Source: Paraliobacillus zengyii (lineage in GTDB: Bacteria > Bacillota > Bacilli > Bacillales > Amphibacillaceae). Taken from it: DNA of 64,000 nucleotides. The notes beneath the pieces were generated by a model. That model saw nothing but the letters and a program-made list of their open reading frames with translations, did not search any database and had not been told where the DNA came from. This document shows, in pieces, positions 10,026 to 18,719 of the stretch. The stretch is from the NCBI RefSeq assembly GCF_003268595.1, contig NZ_CP029797.1:1447501-1511500 (forward strand), read 5' to 3'. The translations under genes were made by a program, and so were the position numbers. Position 1 is the stretch's first letter. Every line of letters starts with the position of its first letter.

Positions 10026-10547
10026 ATGAAAGCACTACTGGTTATTGACGTTCAAAATGGAATGTTTCAAGAAGGTAATAGCGTATATAAAGCTGAACGA
10101 TTATTACAAAACTTAAAAAGTTTAATAGCAAAAGCACGCTATGCTAAAACACCTATTTTTTATATACAACATAATGCACCTGTTGGCAAGCCCTTAGAAT
10201 ATGGTACAAAAGGTTGGGAGATTCATTCTGAAGTCACGCCAAACACGGAAGATATAATCATTCAAAAAACTACTCCAGATTCATTTTTAAATACGTCTTT
10301 AGAAGCTGAATTGAAAAAACATAGGATTGAACATTTAATAATTGCAGGCATTCAAACAGAAGTTTGTATTGATACAACTTGCAGAAGAGCATTTAGTATG
10401 GATTACAAAGTCAGTTTAGCATCAGATGCACACAGTACTTGAGATTCACAAGACATCAACGCTAAACAAATCATAAATCATCATAACACCGTATTACGTT
10501 GGTTTGCAGATGTTTACTCAAGCAAAGATATTACTTTTGATAGTTGA
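10026..10547 (+). pseudogene. isochorismatase-family hydrolase interrupted by in-frame TGA
   Basis: Starting at ATG 10026 behind GGGAGGAAAAAAGG, the frame encodes a cysteine-hydrolase fold: LLVIDVQNGMF (catalytic Asp8), the central Lys region, and IAGIQTEVCIDTTCRRAF with the nucleophile Cys. It stops at TGA 10440-10442, right after SDAHST. In this family that motif continues as TWDS, and the same frame does continue after the TGA as DSQDINAKQI...LRWFADVYSSK to a second TGA at 10545-10547. So a single TGG-to-TGA change truncates the last third of an otherwise normal ~173-residue enzyme. It may be a recent pseudogene, a base-call error, or a still partly active 138-residue product. Confidence 0.8.
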
Positions 10548-10699
10548 TTGTAAAGAAAATATACATACAAAGCTTTTTCAAGAGCGACGGCAACTAATGT
10601 GGCGGTCAATTAGAATGGATTAACTGTTTAGCATTCTTCCTCAAGTTATTCATCTCTAATTTTATATTTATTTTCACAAGTATAAAAGTTAAAAGTAAT

Positions 10700-11329
10700 T
10701 TAAAATTTTTCTATATCAGTTACTACGTCTTTTAAAGTATCTATTGACTTAGCTATGTCTTCTTCATGGTCAAGACTATGATTAACCCCAGGAATTAATT
10801 TTGAAGTAATATTTTTATTTGTTCTTATTTTATTGAACTTTTCCTCTGTATAGAAACGATCTCTGTCACCCATAAAACACAAACCTTTGTTTTTGCTATC
10901 AACCATAGTTGTAAAAACCTCATCTAAATCTAATAGAGGTGTTTTAGCATTCTCGAAAATAGTTCTTTTCAATTCAGAACTCATTGCAATGGTTCCTATG
11001 GATTTACCAATAATATAAAAATTTATATACGAGTTAGTGTTGAGTATCTTATCTATGACTAATTTCGAATCACTTTTAACCGCTTCATATAATTCATTTT
11101 GAGAGAAATTGTTATAAAACGGATCACTATAAGAATAATTAACCGCTAAGATGTCTTTATTTTTATTGAAAAATACTCCAGTAGAATAATGAAAAATTGG
11201 ACTGTTAGCCGTATAACCAGCACCTGGAAGTATTATCACTAAATCGTGTGAAGAATCAGTTTTTCCGTATAAAGTATAAGGTATATTCTTTCCTTTATAA
11301 CCCTCGATACTTTCATTAATGTATTTCAT
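10700..11329 (-). CDS. alpha/beta hydrolase-like protein
   Basis: A 209-residue protein with the outline of a small alpha/beta hydrolase: LVIILPGAGYTANSP (oxyanion strand) near residue 32, a modified nucleophile elbow IIGKSIGT near residue 106, and a late histidine in GVNHSLDHEED. The elbow has Lys in place of the usual His before Ser, but Ser is kept. I choose ATG 11329 because it follows AAGGAGGAATAAC; the longer frame starts without a ribosome site. Substrate unknown. It stands alone, convergent to the broken isochorismatase gene. Confidence 0.7.
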   Translation of the reverse strand: MKYINESIEGYKGKNIPYTLYGKTDSSHDLVIILPGAGYTANSPIFHYSTGVFFNKNKDILAVNYSYSDPFYNNFSQNELYEAVKSDSKLVIDKILNTNSYINFYIIGKSIGTIAMSSELKRTIFENAKTPLLDLDEVFTTMVDSKNKGLCFMGDRDRFYTEEKFNKIRTNKNITSKLIPGVNHSLDHEEDIAKSIDTLKDVVTDIEKF

Positions 11330-11507
11330 TGTTATTCCTCCTTGTATAAAGTCAATATATCTTTGCACTTCCATTTTATCAGAGTTCCAAGAGTAAGCTA
11401 TAAAGAAATTTTTTGGTAAATTTCTCTGTTAATACCCTTTCAAGCTACAAAATATGCTAAAGTAACTATAGAAGTAATGAGCGGAAAATGGTTTTTGGGG
11501 GAAAGTT

Positions 11508-12206
11508 ATGAATAAGTTTCGGATTGTTTTTATTGGTCTATTATTAATTCTAATGATTGGCGTAATTGTGCCACTCGTATTAAGTGGTCAACCAGGTCAA
11601 CAAGAAGCTAAAAATGATGTTGAAGAAGACGTTGAATTAAGTGATAGTAAAAGTGGAAAGACAATAAAATTAGCACAAGATATAAATAGAGGAATTGTTT
11701 TAAAAGAAACAATTGAGATTGAAGAGACTGAGAACGAAGAGGATGACTTAGAAGAGGAAAAAGAAGAAGAGCTGGCAGAGTTAGAATTAGATCAGACGGA
11801 TGAAGATAGTACAGAAGTCGCGGAGGAATCAACGGTTGCAACACAAGATCAGACTAATTATAGTAGTAGCACTGGCGCTGGTTCTAACAATAGCTCTAGT
11901 TATTCTAGTACATCAAGTAATAGCACTGAAACAAAATCAGAAAGTGTAGCGACAAATAAAGAAACTACTAGTAAGACAGATGATGAAGATGAAAAGAAAA
12001 AAGAAGTGGCAGAAGAAGAAGCTAAAAAAGCAGAAGAAGAAGAAGAAGAAAAAATAGCAAAAGAAAAAGAAGCGAAAGAGGAAGCAGCACAAGCGGAGAA
12101 AGAAGCTGAGGAAAAAGAAAAAGCAGAACAAACACAAGAACAACAAGATTTAGAGGAACAAATTGAAAAAGAAGCAGAAGAGTTAGATGAAGAACCAAAA
12201 GGATAA
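11508..12206 (+). CDS. membrane-anchored acidic low-complexity protein
   Basis: A 232-residue protein that I do not recognise. Residues 5-26 form one hydrophobic N-terminal anchor or signal (FRIVFIGLLLILMIGVIVPL); no lipobox is seen. The rest is disordered-looking: an acidic stretch around residues 65-105, a Ser/Thr/Asn-rich linker about 120-160, then a long charged Glu/Lys/Ala segment (about 165-230) typical of a single alpha-helix or coiled coil. There is no catalytic domain. It may be a surface spacer, a division- or wall-associated scaffold, or a salt-adapted structural protein. The codon repetition (GAA/GAAG runs) makes slippage-driven length change likely. Confidence 0.65.
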   Translation: MNKFRIVFIGLLLILMIGVIVPLVLSGQPGQQEAKNDVEEDVELSDSKSGKTIKLAQDINRGIVLKETIEIEETENEEDDLEEEKEEELAELELDQTDEDSTEVAEESTVATQDQTNYSSSTGAGSNNSSSYSSTSSNSTETKSESVATNKETTSKTDDEDEKKKEVAEEEAKKAEEEEEEKIAKEKEAKEEAAQAEKEAEEKEKAEQTQEQQDLEEQIEKEAEELDEEPKG

Positions 12207-12220
12207 AATACTTATAAGTA

Positions 12221-12252
12221 AAGCATGGGGTGCATTTCTCCATGCTTTTTTT
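12221..12252 (+). terminator. terminator of the acidic protein gene
   Basis: AAGCATGG (12221-12228) pairs with CCATGCTT (12240-12247), followed by a T run to 12252. Confidence 0.82.
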
Positions 12253-12276
12253 ATTTGATTAAAGCATATGAATTTA

Positions 12277-12316
12277 ATGTTACATAAATATACGTTATAA
12301 TTATATTATGTAACAT
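12277..12316 (+). promoter_or_regulatory. 11-bp inverted arms around the recombinase promoter
   Basis: ATGTTACATAA (12277-12287) and TTATGTAACAT (12306-12316) are perfect inverted repeats 18 bases apart. A promoter-like TATAAT sequence (GTTATAATTATA) lies in the spacer, and the recombinase start codon follows 17 bases later. It could be an autoregulatory operator or a recombinase binding site. Confidence 0.5.
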
Positions 12317-12332
12317 AAGGTGGTGTGATAAT

Positions 12333-12890
12333 ATGCATACTGTACAACCAATAAAACGAATAGATCAACTAGAAGCAATGAAACAAATTTTACATAAACG
12401 CTCAAAACGTGATTATTGTTTATTTTTAATAGGTATTAATACAGGTATGCGAATCTATGATTTGATTAACATTCGTGTAGATCAAGTTATGAGTCAGGCA
12501 AATGAAATTCATCCTTATATACAAAAATCAAGCTATCTTGATCCACCTATTTATTTTAACCAATCTCTACAAGCATTAATTCATGAAGTAATAGAAAAGT
12601 CAGATCTTAAAAGAGAAGATTTTCTGTTTAAATCACGCAAATCAAAAGCTCCAATAACACGTCAACAAGCATATCGTATCATTCATTATGCGGCAGAAGA
12701 AGCTGGAATAGATGAACCAATTGGTATGCACACACTTCGAAAAACGTTCGGTTATCATGCTTATACAAATGGCATTGCAATCTCCCTTATAAAAAAACGT
12801 CTACAACATCAAACAACAACTGAAACTCGGCATTATCTCGGTATTTCAAAAATAGACAGTTCTGAAGTAAAACTTGATATTAATTTATAG
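12333..12890 (+). CDS. short tyrosine recombinase/integrase
   Basis: A 185-residue protein made up almost wholly of the tyrosine-recombinase catalytic domain. Visible active-site elements are the first Arg in NTGMRIYDL (Arg40), HTLRKTFG (His and second Arg near 132-135), a HQTTTET segment where the second His normally sits, and a tyrosine in TRHYLGIS (about Tyr168). The N-terminal core-binding (SAM-like) domain of XerC/phage integrases is absent, as in short integrase-like proteins seen in Bacillus. It has no flanking att repeats or phage genes, and only 16 bases separate it from the antiporter gene, so they are probably one operon. Confidence 0.82.
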   Translation: MHTVQPIKRIDQLEAMKQILHKRSKRDYCLFLIGINTGMRIYDLINIRVDQVMSQANEIHPYIQKSSYLDPPIYFNQSLQALIHEVIEKSDLKREDFLFKSRKSKAPITRQQAYRIIHYAAEEAGIDEPIGMHTLRKTFGYHAYTNGIAISLIKKRLQHQTTTETRHYLGISKIDSSEVKLDINL

Positions 12891-12906
12891 AAAGGAGAAA
12901 TAATTC

Positions 12907-14379
12907 ATGATTAATGGAATTTTTCAGACAGACTCACTTATTTTATTATTCGCAACCTTATTTATCTTAGGTGTAGTTACTACCAAATTATCTTCTCGAT
13001 TTGGTGTTCCAGCATTAGTATTATTTATTGTGATTGGGATGGTAATGGGTAGTGATATATTAGGACTTATTTATTTTGATAATGCGCAAACAGCACAAAT
13101 AATTGGTGTGTTCGCTCTAATCATTATTTTATTTGAAGGTGGTTTACAAACAAATTGGAGTGATCTGAAACCAGTAATGAAGCCATCATTGTCATTAGCA
13201 ACGCTCGGTGTCGTACTTACATCAGCGATTGTAGCGGTGGCTGCAAAATACATACTACAAATTGATTGGACTCTTGCAATGCTATTTGGGGCGATTGTTG
13301 GATCTACGGATGCGGCAGCAGTTTTTGCTGTATTAAAAGAACAACCGATAAAGAAGAGAATTGGAACAACACTTGAGGCCGAATCTGGATCAAATGACCC
13401 AATGGCTGTTTTCTTAACAGTTGCAATGATTGAATTAATAACGAATCCTAGTACAAATATTTTTTGGTTAATCATAACATTCTTTTTACAAATTGGTCTT
13501 GGACTACTTCTTGGCTTGTTATTAGGAAAAATTGCGGTCATGGCAATAAATAAGATTAACTTAGATTCAAGTGGTTTATACCCGATTTTTGCTATTTCTT
13601 TCGCACTATTAACATATGGTTTAACCTCTGCTTTAAATGGAAGTGGCTTGTTAGCTGTGTATGTATTAGCCATCGTTATGGGAAATGCTGAAATTGCCTA
13701 TCGCTTTTCTGTATTCCGTTTCTCTGAAGGTTTTGCTTGGATGATGCAGATTCTAATGTTTGTTATTTTAGGATTACTCGTTTTCCCATCTGAACTATTT
13801 CAATGGAACATCATCTTCCAAGGTGTAACGTTATCGATTATTTTAATGCTGATTGCACGTCCAATTGCAGTGGCTATTTCAACTATCTCTATGCATTATA
13901 CAAAGAAAGAACTAATCTTTTTATCATGGGCGGGTTTGAAAGGTGCAGTACCAATTGTTTTAGCAACCTTTCCTTTACTTGCTGGAGTGGAAGGTAGTCA
14001 GCAAATTTTCAATGTTGTCTTTTTTATTGTACTAACGAGCTGTCTTATTCAAGGGACGACAATAGCTCCTTTGGCCCAAAAATTAGGATTATTTGGTCCT
14101 AAGAAAACAACTCCGATTCATACGTTAGAGTTGATATCATTAGGAAAAGCTAATGCTGAAATGATTGAGTATGAAATAGAAGAAGATGCTGAAATTGTTG
14201 GTAAAACATTAAACGATATTTCCTTTCCGAAAGACACACTCGTGAATGCGATAATTAGAGAGGAACAGCTAGTTACACCAACAGGTGATACAGTAATTTC
14301 AGCTGGTGATTTTCTTTATATGCTAACATCCCGTTCAAGTAAAAAATCGTTACGATTGTTATTGAGAAGAAAATCTTAA
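12907..14379 (+). CDS. potassium/proton antiporter, CPA1 family (NhaP2/CvrA type)
   Basis: A 490-residue cation/proton antiporter with about 12 membrane helices (residues 5-390) and a C-terminal RCK_C/TrkA-C regulatory domain (about 400-480, EEDAEIVGKTLNDISFP). The transport core is marked by GSTDAAAVFAVL and ESGSNDPMAVF, the latter holding the ND acid pair in the unwound helix. Family members exchange K+ or Na+ for protons and support pH and osmotic balance. It follows the recombinase closely with its own AAAGGAGAAATAATTC ribosome site. Confidence 0.88.
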   Translation: MINGIFQTDSLILLFATLFILGVVTTKLSSRFGVPALVLFIVIGMVMGSDILGLIYFDNAQTAQIIGVFALIIILFEGGLQTNWSDLKPVMKPSLSLATLGVVLTSAIVAVAAKYILQIDWTLAMLFGAIVGSTDAAAVFAVLKEQPIKKRIGTTLEAESGSNDPMAVFLTVAMIELITNPSTNIFWLIITFFLQIGLGLLLGLLLGKIAVMAINKINLDSSGLYPIFAISFALLTYGLTSALNGSGLLAVYVLAIVMGNAEIAYRFSVFRFSEGFAWMMQILMFVILGLLVFPSELFQWNIIFQGVTLSIILMLIARPIAVAISTISMHYTKKELIFLSWAGLKGAVPIVLATFPLLAGVEGSQQIFNVVFFIVLTSCLIQGTTIAPLAQKLGLFGPKKTTPIHTLELISLGKANAEMIEYEIEEDAEIVGKTLNDISFPKDTLVNAIIREEQLVTPTGDTVISAGDFLYMLTSRSSKKSLRLLLRRKS

Positions 14380-14485
14380 ACATCTAGTGAAATTATCGAA
14401 AAAGAATTATAAATAGCGTGTGCGTGTTTTTCCAAAATGTTCTATACTAGAGTAGTAAAAATCTTTAGGAAAAGGACTGATATCA

Positions 14486-15271
14486 ATGGCACGTATTACA
14501 TGTGATTTTTTTTCCGAAACACTTATGTTAAATACATCGATGACAGTAATTTTACCAGAGCAAACAGCTAATCAAATAGGCATGCAAAACAATAAAAGAC
14601 AGGACCAAAAGCATCCAACGCTTTATCTATTGCATGGGCTTAGTGATGATCATACAATCTGGACGCGTCGTACTTCGATTGAACGTTATGTAGCTGAATT
14701 AGGAATAGCGGTAGTAATGCCAAATGTTGATCATAGTTTTTATACCGATATGACGTATGGCAAAAATTATTGGACATTTATATCAGAAGAGTTGCGTAGG
14801 ATTGCGCGCTCGTTTTTTCCATTATCTGACAAACGAGAAGATAATTTTATTGCCGGATTATCTATGGGTGGTTATGGAGCAATGAAATGGGCTTTAAATA
14901 AACCGGATCAATTTGCAGCGGTAGCAACGTTATCTGGTGTATTAGATATTGCTAGTCATGTTGCTAATCAACAAGAACCTAATCCAATGGCTGCAACATT
15001 ATATAACGCTTATGGAGACCAGGATTTAAAGAGAACGATGCATGATGTGTTGGATTTAATCAAGAAAATAGATGCCTCAGATGGTGAGAAACCTAAAATC
15101 TATCATGCGTGTGGCACAGAGGATTTCTTGTATAATGATAATTTACTATTTAAAGAAGTTTGTGATCAAACTGATTTAGATGTCGTTTCAACTTTTGATA
15201 GTGGTTCACATGAGTGGGGGTATTGGGATTATCATATCCAACGTGTATTGAAATGGTTACCTTTAAAATAA
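14486..15271 (+). CDS. esterase D-family serine hydrolase (EstA/tributyrin esterase type)
   Basis: A 261-residue cytosolic alpha/beta hydrolase of the esterase D/S-formylglutathione hydrolase superfamily. Motifs: YLLHGLSDDHTIW (oxyanion loop), GLSMGGYGA with nucleophile Ser (near residue 127), an Asp in CGTEDFLYNDN and the catalytic His in GSHEWGYWD. The layout matches the short acyl esterases of lactic acid bacteria and bacilli more closely than true FrmB. ATG 14486 is preceded by AGGAAAAGGA. Acyl esters are likely substrates; the physiological one is unknown. Confidence 0.85.
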   Translation: MARITCDFFSETLMLNTSMTVILPEQTANQIGMQNNKRQDQKHPTLYLLHGLSDDHTIWTRRTSIERYVAELGIAVVMPNVDHSFYTDMTYGKNYWTFISEELRRIARSFFPLSDKREDNFIAGLSMGGYGAMKWALNKPDQFAAVATLSGVLDIASHVANQQEPNPMAATLYNAYGDQDLKRTMHDVLDLIKKIDASDGEKPKIYHACGTEDFLYNDNLLFKEVCDQTDLDVVSTFDSGSHEWGYWDYHIQRVLKWLPLK

Positions 15272-15320
15272 TTTAATACATATAAACTTTTTATTAGCTG
15301 ATCCAACTAGTTTATATGAG

Positions 15321-15351
15321 AGCGTCTAACTTATTAGTTAGATGCTTTTTT
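15321..15351 (+). terminator. terminator of the esterase gene
   Basis: AGCGTCTAACT (15321-15331) pairs with AGTTAGATGCT (15336-15346, one G-T pair), followed by six T. Confidence 0.85.
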
Positions 15352-15410
15352 GGATATAATACCCAAAGGGCTTTCTTACATAAATAGACTAGAGAAAGAA
15401 GGGATACTGT

Positions 15411-16490
15411 TTGAAACAGATTTATAGCGACATGATTGAATTTAGAGGTTCTCATTATGATTTTGGTCTAATACAAGCGAAAGAATTAAAGGATTCTTTA
15501 TATATTAAAAATCGTCTAAAACAGTGGAAAACAAGAAAACCGCGTTTTTCAATTGATATAGAGGAAGCAAAAACGGCGATTAAATCAATTTCACCAAAAA
15601 TATGGTTTGAACTAGAAGGTCTTCGGGATGGTTTAGAATGGCCAATCGAAAAAGTTCTGCATGAATTTGGTGGATATCGGCTTGATTATGAACGTTCCGG
15701 TTGTTCTGTAATGACAGGTGATGGCTATCTTGTACGTAACTATGACTATCATCCAAAAACATATGATGGTCGTTTTGTCTTTTATCAACCTGTTGATAAA
15801 GGGTATGCGACGATGGGCGCGAGCCAGCGAATTACAGGTCGTTCTGACGGTATTAACGAAAAGGGCTTAGTGATGGGTTATAATTTTATGCACCGAAAAA
15901 AGCCAGGTGAAGGTTTTATTTGTGGTATGATTGGTCGTTTTGTTTTAGAAACATGTGCGACCGCCTTGGAAGCAATAGCGTTACTAAAAAAAATACCGCA
16001 TCGCCATTCATTTAGCTATATTCTGTATGACAAGATTGGAAAAACATATGTTGTAGAAGCAACACCTCGTAATGTATTTGTTAGAGAATCAACAATATGT
16101 ACCAATCATTTTAAGACAATGGAAGAGGAGAATCGTCATTATTTAGTTGATTCTAAACGGAGAGAAATGATACTTGCAAAAGAAGCGGATTCAGGATTAA
16201 GTGCAAAGCAAGCATTTCAGTTATTAAATGGTCGTCAGCGTGGAATTTTCTCGGATGAATATCGTAATTGGGCAGGAACGATACACACTACTGCTTACTT
16301 TCCAAATGATTTAAAGGTATGGATAGCACTTGGTGCTGATCAAGATCCAACAGAAGTAGACTTTGAAAAGTGGTTACAAGGGATAGTGCTGTCCATAAAT
16401 CATGTTACAGGTGAGGTTGATACAGCTATACCATTTGCACATATGGATGAAGGAGCACATTGGCAACACAAAAAAAACGAACCAGATTAA
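15411..16490 (+). CDS. C45 family peptidase / acyl-CoA:6-APA acyltransferase-like
   Basis: A 359-residue member of the peptidase C45 / acyl-coenzyme A:6-aminopenicillanic acid acyltransferase family, an Ntn-hydrolase-type fold. The conserved Cys98 in RSGCSVMTGDGYLVRNYD is the expected self-processing nucleophile; further family segments are GRSDGINEKGLVMGYNF and TNHF. Bacillus members are uncharacterised; activity may be amide hydrolysis or acyl transfer rather than penicillin synthesis. It starts with TTG 15411 behind AGAAGGGA. It is monocistronic; its stop codon lies within the terminator stem. Confidence 0.83.
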   Translation: MKQIYSDMIEFRGSHYDFGLIQAKELKDSLYIKNRLKQWKTRKPRFSIDIEEAKTAIKSISPKIWFELEGLRDGLEWPIEKVLHEFGGYRLDYERSGCSVMTGDGYLVRNYDYHPKTYDGRFVFYQPVDKGYATMGASQRITGRSDGINEKGLVMGYNFMHRKKPGEGFICGMIGRFVLETCATALEAIALLKKIPHRHSFSYILYDKIGKTYVVEATPRNVFVRESTICTNHFKTMEEENRHYLVDSKRREMILAKEADSGLSAKQAFQLLNGRQRGIFSDEYRNWAGTIHTTAYFPNDLKVWIALGADQDPTEVDFEKWLQGIVLSINHVTGEVDTAIPFAHMDEGAHWQHKKNEPD

Positions 16491-16507
16491 TCTGGTTCGT
16501 TTTTTAT
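16477..16507. terminator. bidirectional terminator
   Basis: An 11-bp stem (AACGAACCAGA, 16477-16487, with TCTGGTTCGTT, 16491-16501) has an A run on the left and a T run on the right. It serves the C45 gene and the convergent cold-shock gene. Confidence 0.9.
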
Positions 16508-16520
16508 TTAATAGCTGTTA

Positions 16521-16721
16521 TTAGTTTTTTTCAACGTTAGCAGCTTGTGGTCCACGGTTGCCTTCTTCGATGTCGAATGTTACAGTTTGACCCTCTTCAA
16601 GTGTCTTAAAGCCTTCGCCTTGAATTGCAGAGAAGTGAACGAATACATCGTCTTGTCCTTCTACTTCGATAAATCCAAAACCTTTGTCTGCGTTAAACCA
16701 TTTTACTGTTCCTTGTGCCAT
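16521..16721 (-). CDS. cold-shock protein (CspA family)
   Basis: A 66-residue single OB-fold protein that binds single-stranded RNA and DNA. RNP1 (KGFGFIEV) and RNP2 (VFVHFSAI) are intact, and the start [10 protein letters not shown] and end [10 protein letters not shown] match Bacillus Csp proteins. ATG 16721 follows CTAGGAGGAAAAGTAAT; an upstream ATG in frame would add 11 residues not found in the family. A strong promoter lies 125-150 bases upstream, giving the long leader typical of cold-shock mRNAs. Confidence 0.95.
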   Translation of the reverse strand: MAQGTVKWFNADKGFGFIEVEGQDDVFVHFSAIQGEGFKTLEEGQTVTFDIEEGNRGPQAANVEKN

Positions 16722-16737
16722 ATTACTTTTCCTCCTA

Positions 16738-16754
16738 GTGTGGATCGTCCACAC
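16738..16754 (-). promoter_or_regulatory. hairpin beside the csp ribosome binding site
   Basis: GTGTGGA (16738-16744) and TCCACAC (16748-16754) form a perfect 7-bp stem with a 3-base loop, three bases before AGGAGG on the minus strand. Its place suggests temperature-dependent translation control, as known for csp leaders. Confidence 0.6.
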
Positions 16755-16845
16755 AATGTATTACTATTCTTGCTCATGCATCAAAACGAAAACTTTCACG
16801 TTGCTAGTTACTTGAAGTGTTTTGTCGAACAAAATAGCTAAGTTC

Positions 16846-16874
16846 ATTATAACAAGTGATTTTCCAAAAAGCAA
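16846..16874 (-). promoter_or_regulatory. sigma-A-type promoter of the csp gene
   Basis: On the minus strand, TTGCTT (16869-16874) and a perfect TATAAT (16846-16851) are 17 bases apart. Transcription would begin near 16839, leaving a leader of about 118 bases. Confidence 0.75.
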
Positions 16875-17019
16875 TGTTTTGTAAGAAAAAAATAAAAGGA
16901 ATTTTTCAAAATACAAAGAAATTAATCTTTAATTGGCTATAATACTTGATAGATAGGACGATTGTATGTAGTATAGACAAAGGAGTTTTTTATTAATAAG
17001 GTTTAAAAGAGGGGTAACT

Positions 17020-18081
17020 ATGAGCGATAAATATTCCATATATGGATTGACACAAGATAAGCTTACAGAGTGGCTAGTTGACCGTGGGCAAAAAAAGTTT
17101 CGGGCATCACAAGTTTGGGATTGGTTGTATAAAAAACGTGTGACAACGTTTGAAGCCATGACAAATCTTAATGAAGAAAGTATCGCTTTATTAAAAGCTA
17201 ATTTTTATATAGAGTCTTTGACAGAAGATTTAAAACTAGAATCAAAAGACGGAACGATCAAGTTCTTATTTAAACTGGAAGATGGTAACTTGATTGAAAC
17301 GGTATTAATGCGTTTTTCCTATGGTTTATCGGTTTGTGTCACAACGCAAGTAGGCTGTAATATTGGTTGTACATTTTGTGCAAGTGGTTTACTAACGAAA
17401 AATCGTGATCTCTCGGGTGGAGAGATAGTAGAACAAATTATGAAAGTACAACATCATTTAGATAAATTAAATAATGGTGATCGCGTTAGTCATATTGTTA
17501 TTATGGGAATTGGTGAGCCGTTTGATAATTATGATAATACAATGGATTTCTTACGTGTTGTCAATGACCAACAAGGTCTATCAATTGGTGCAAGACACAT
17601 TACGTTATCTACAAGTGGATTAGCACATAAGATTCGCGACTTTGCGAATGAGAATTTCCAAGTTAACTTGGCGGTTTCTTTACACGCTCCAAATGATGAA
17701 CTACGTACACGCATTATGAAAATTAACAAAGCATTCCCGCTTGCGAAGTTAATGGATGCAGTTGATTATTATTTAGAGAAAACAAATCGACGAATTACGT
17801 TTGAATATATTTTGCTGAAAGATATTAATGATCATCAAGAAGAAGCTGTGCAGTTAGCAAAACTTTTGAAAAATAAACGCCATTTATCCTATGTCAATTT
17901 GATTCCATATAATCCTGTTGAGGATAACCAATATGATCGTAGTGAAAAAGATGCCATCGTATCTTTTTATGAAACACTATTAAATGCTGGAATCAACTGT
18001 GGTGTTCGTGTTGAACAAGGTTCCGATATTGATGCAGCATGTGGACAATTACGTAGTAAGCAAATGAAAAAGGCCAATTAA
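17020..18081 (+). CDS. rlmN: 23S rRNA (adenine-2503 C2)-methyltransferase RlmN
   Basis: A 353-residue radical-SAM enzyme that methylates C2 of A2503 in 23S rRNA and A37 in some tRNAs. The Fe-S cluster motif is [11 protein letters not shown] (near residues 112-122). [12 protein letters not shown] and HAPNDELR are standard RlmN blocks, and the methyl-carrier cysteine lies in the C-terminal AACGQLR. Full length for the family. ATG 17020 follows AAAGAGGGG. It is monocistronic with a strong terminator. Confidence 0.96.
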   Translation: MSDKYSIYGLTQDKLTEWLVDRGQKKFRASQVWDWLYKKRVTTFEAMTNLNEESIALLKANFYIESLTEDLKLESKDGTIKFLFKLEDGNLIETVLMRFSYGLSVCVTTQVGCNIGCTFCASGLLTKNRDLSGGEIVEQIMKVQHHLDKLNNGDRVSHIVIMGIGEPFDNYDNTMDFLRVVNDQQGLSIGARHITLSTSGLAHKIRDFANENFQVNLAVSLHAPNDELRTRIMKINKAFPLAKLMDAVDYYLEKTNRRITFEYILLKDINDHQEEAVQLAKLLKNKRHLSYVNLIPYNPVEDNQYDRSEKDAIVSFYETLLNAGINCGVRVEQGSDIDAACGQLRSKQMKKAN

Positions 18082-18085
18082 TAGT

Positions 18086-18123
18086 AACCACACTTCGAAG
18101 TTTAAAGAAGTGTGGTTTTTTTT
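18086..18123 (+). terminator. terminator of rlmN
   Basis: AACCACACTTC (18086-18096) pairs with GAAGTGTGGTT (18107-18117), followed by a T run to 18123. Confidence 0.88.
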
Positions 18124-18186
18124 AAACCATAATGCTTTATTCCGATTAAACAAGTGTGTATAATAAGAATAAAAGGGGATGAAGAG

Positions 18187-18603
18187 ATGACTATTCCAAA
18201 ACCATTAGTCCAATTAAATCAATCTTTCATCGTTACTACCGTTATCATCGCATTAATCTTCGTTAAGTCGCTGTTACTTTTACCATTTATAATTGGCGTA
18301 TATACATTAGCTACAAAACAAAACCCAATTATTCTTTTTGGCAAAATGTTTTTAAGAAAACCAGTAACTAGCTATCAACAAGAAGATAAGGAACAGCAAA
18401 TCTTCAATCAATGGATAGCAACGATATGTTTAGGAGTATCGCTCTTATTTTTTACTATTAATTTAAATGTTTTAGGATATGTTTTTAGTCTCATGGTTGT
18501 ATTAGCTGCAGGAATTGCTTTAATGGGATACTGCATTGGTTGTACAATTCGTTATCGCTATATGATGTGGAAATATAATCGTTCCAAAAAACAGTCTGCT
18601 TAA
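18187..18603 (+). CDS. DUF4395 family membrane protein
   Basis: A 138-residue membrane protein with about four hydrophobic helices. The start (PKPLVQLNQSFIVTT), the loop with short basic residues FLRKPVTSYQQED and the end GYCIGCTIRYRY, with a Cys-x-x-Cys pair, match the DUF4395 family. In other bacteria that family often lies next to thioredoxin-like or sulfurtransferase genes, which suggests a redox role, but no such gene is here. I start at ATG 18187; the upstream ATG in the same frame has no ribosome site. Confidence 0.75.
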   Translation: MTIPKPLVQLNQSFIVTTVIIALIFVKSLLLLPFIIGVYTLATKQNPIILFGKMFLRKPVTSYQQEDKEQQIFNQWIATICLGVSLLFFTINLNVLGYVFSLMVVLAAGIALMGYCIGCTIRYRYMMWKYNRSKKQSA

Positions 18604-18637
18604 CTGACATGTTATTGAAAATATGTCTAAATATATA

Positions 18638-18675
18638 AAGAAAAGGCCAAATCACTAGTGATTTGGCCTTTTCTT
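18638..18675. terminator. bidirectional terminator, 38-bp perfect palindrome
   Basis: The sequence 18638-18675 is a perfect palindrome centred on ACTAGT with a GGCC-containing arm and flanking A/T runs. It separates convergent genes. Confidence 0.9.
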
Positions 18676-18719
18676 TTGCATGTTTCCCACTAGAGTTTAA
18701 CCATTATTATTGCTCCAGT

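Noticed and set aside
10440..10442. TGA as a selenocysteine codon
   Set aside because: Family alignment expects Trp here, not Cys or Sec, and no SECIS-like hairpin follows immediately.
11937..12243. Phe/Leu-rich frames opposite the acidic protein gene
   Set aside because: They are the complement of GAA/GAAG-rich codons and have no start signals.
12333..12890. Integrated phage or genomic island
   Set aside because: The recombinase is present, but no att repeats, tRNA gene, excisionase or phage genes are near it.
13071..13673. 200-aa open frame on the minus strand
   Set aside because: It mirrors the antiporter gene, whose membrane helices and family motifs are clear on the plus strand.
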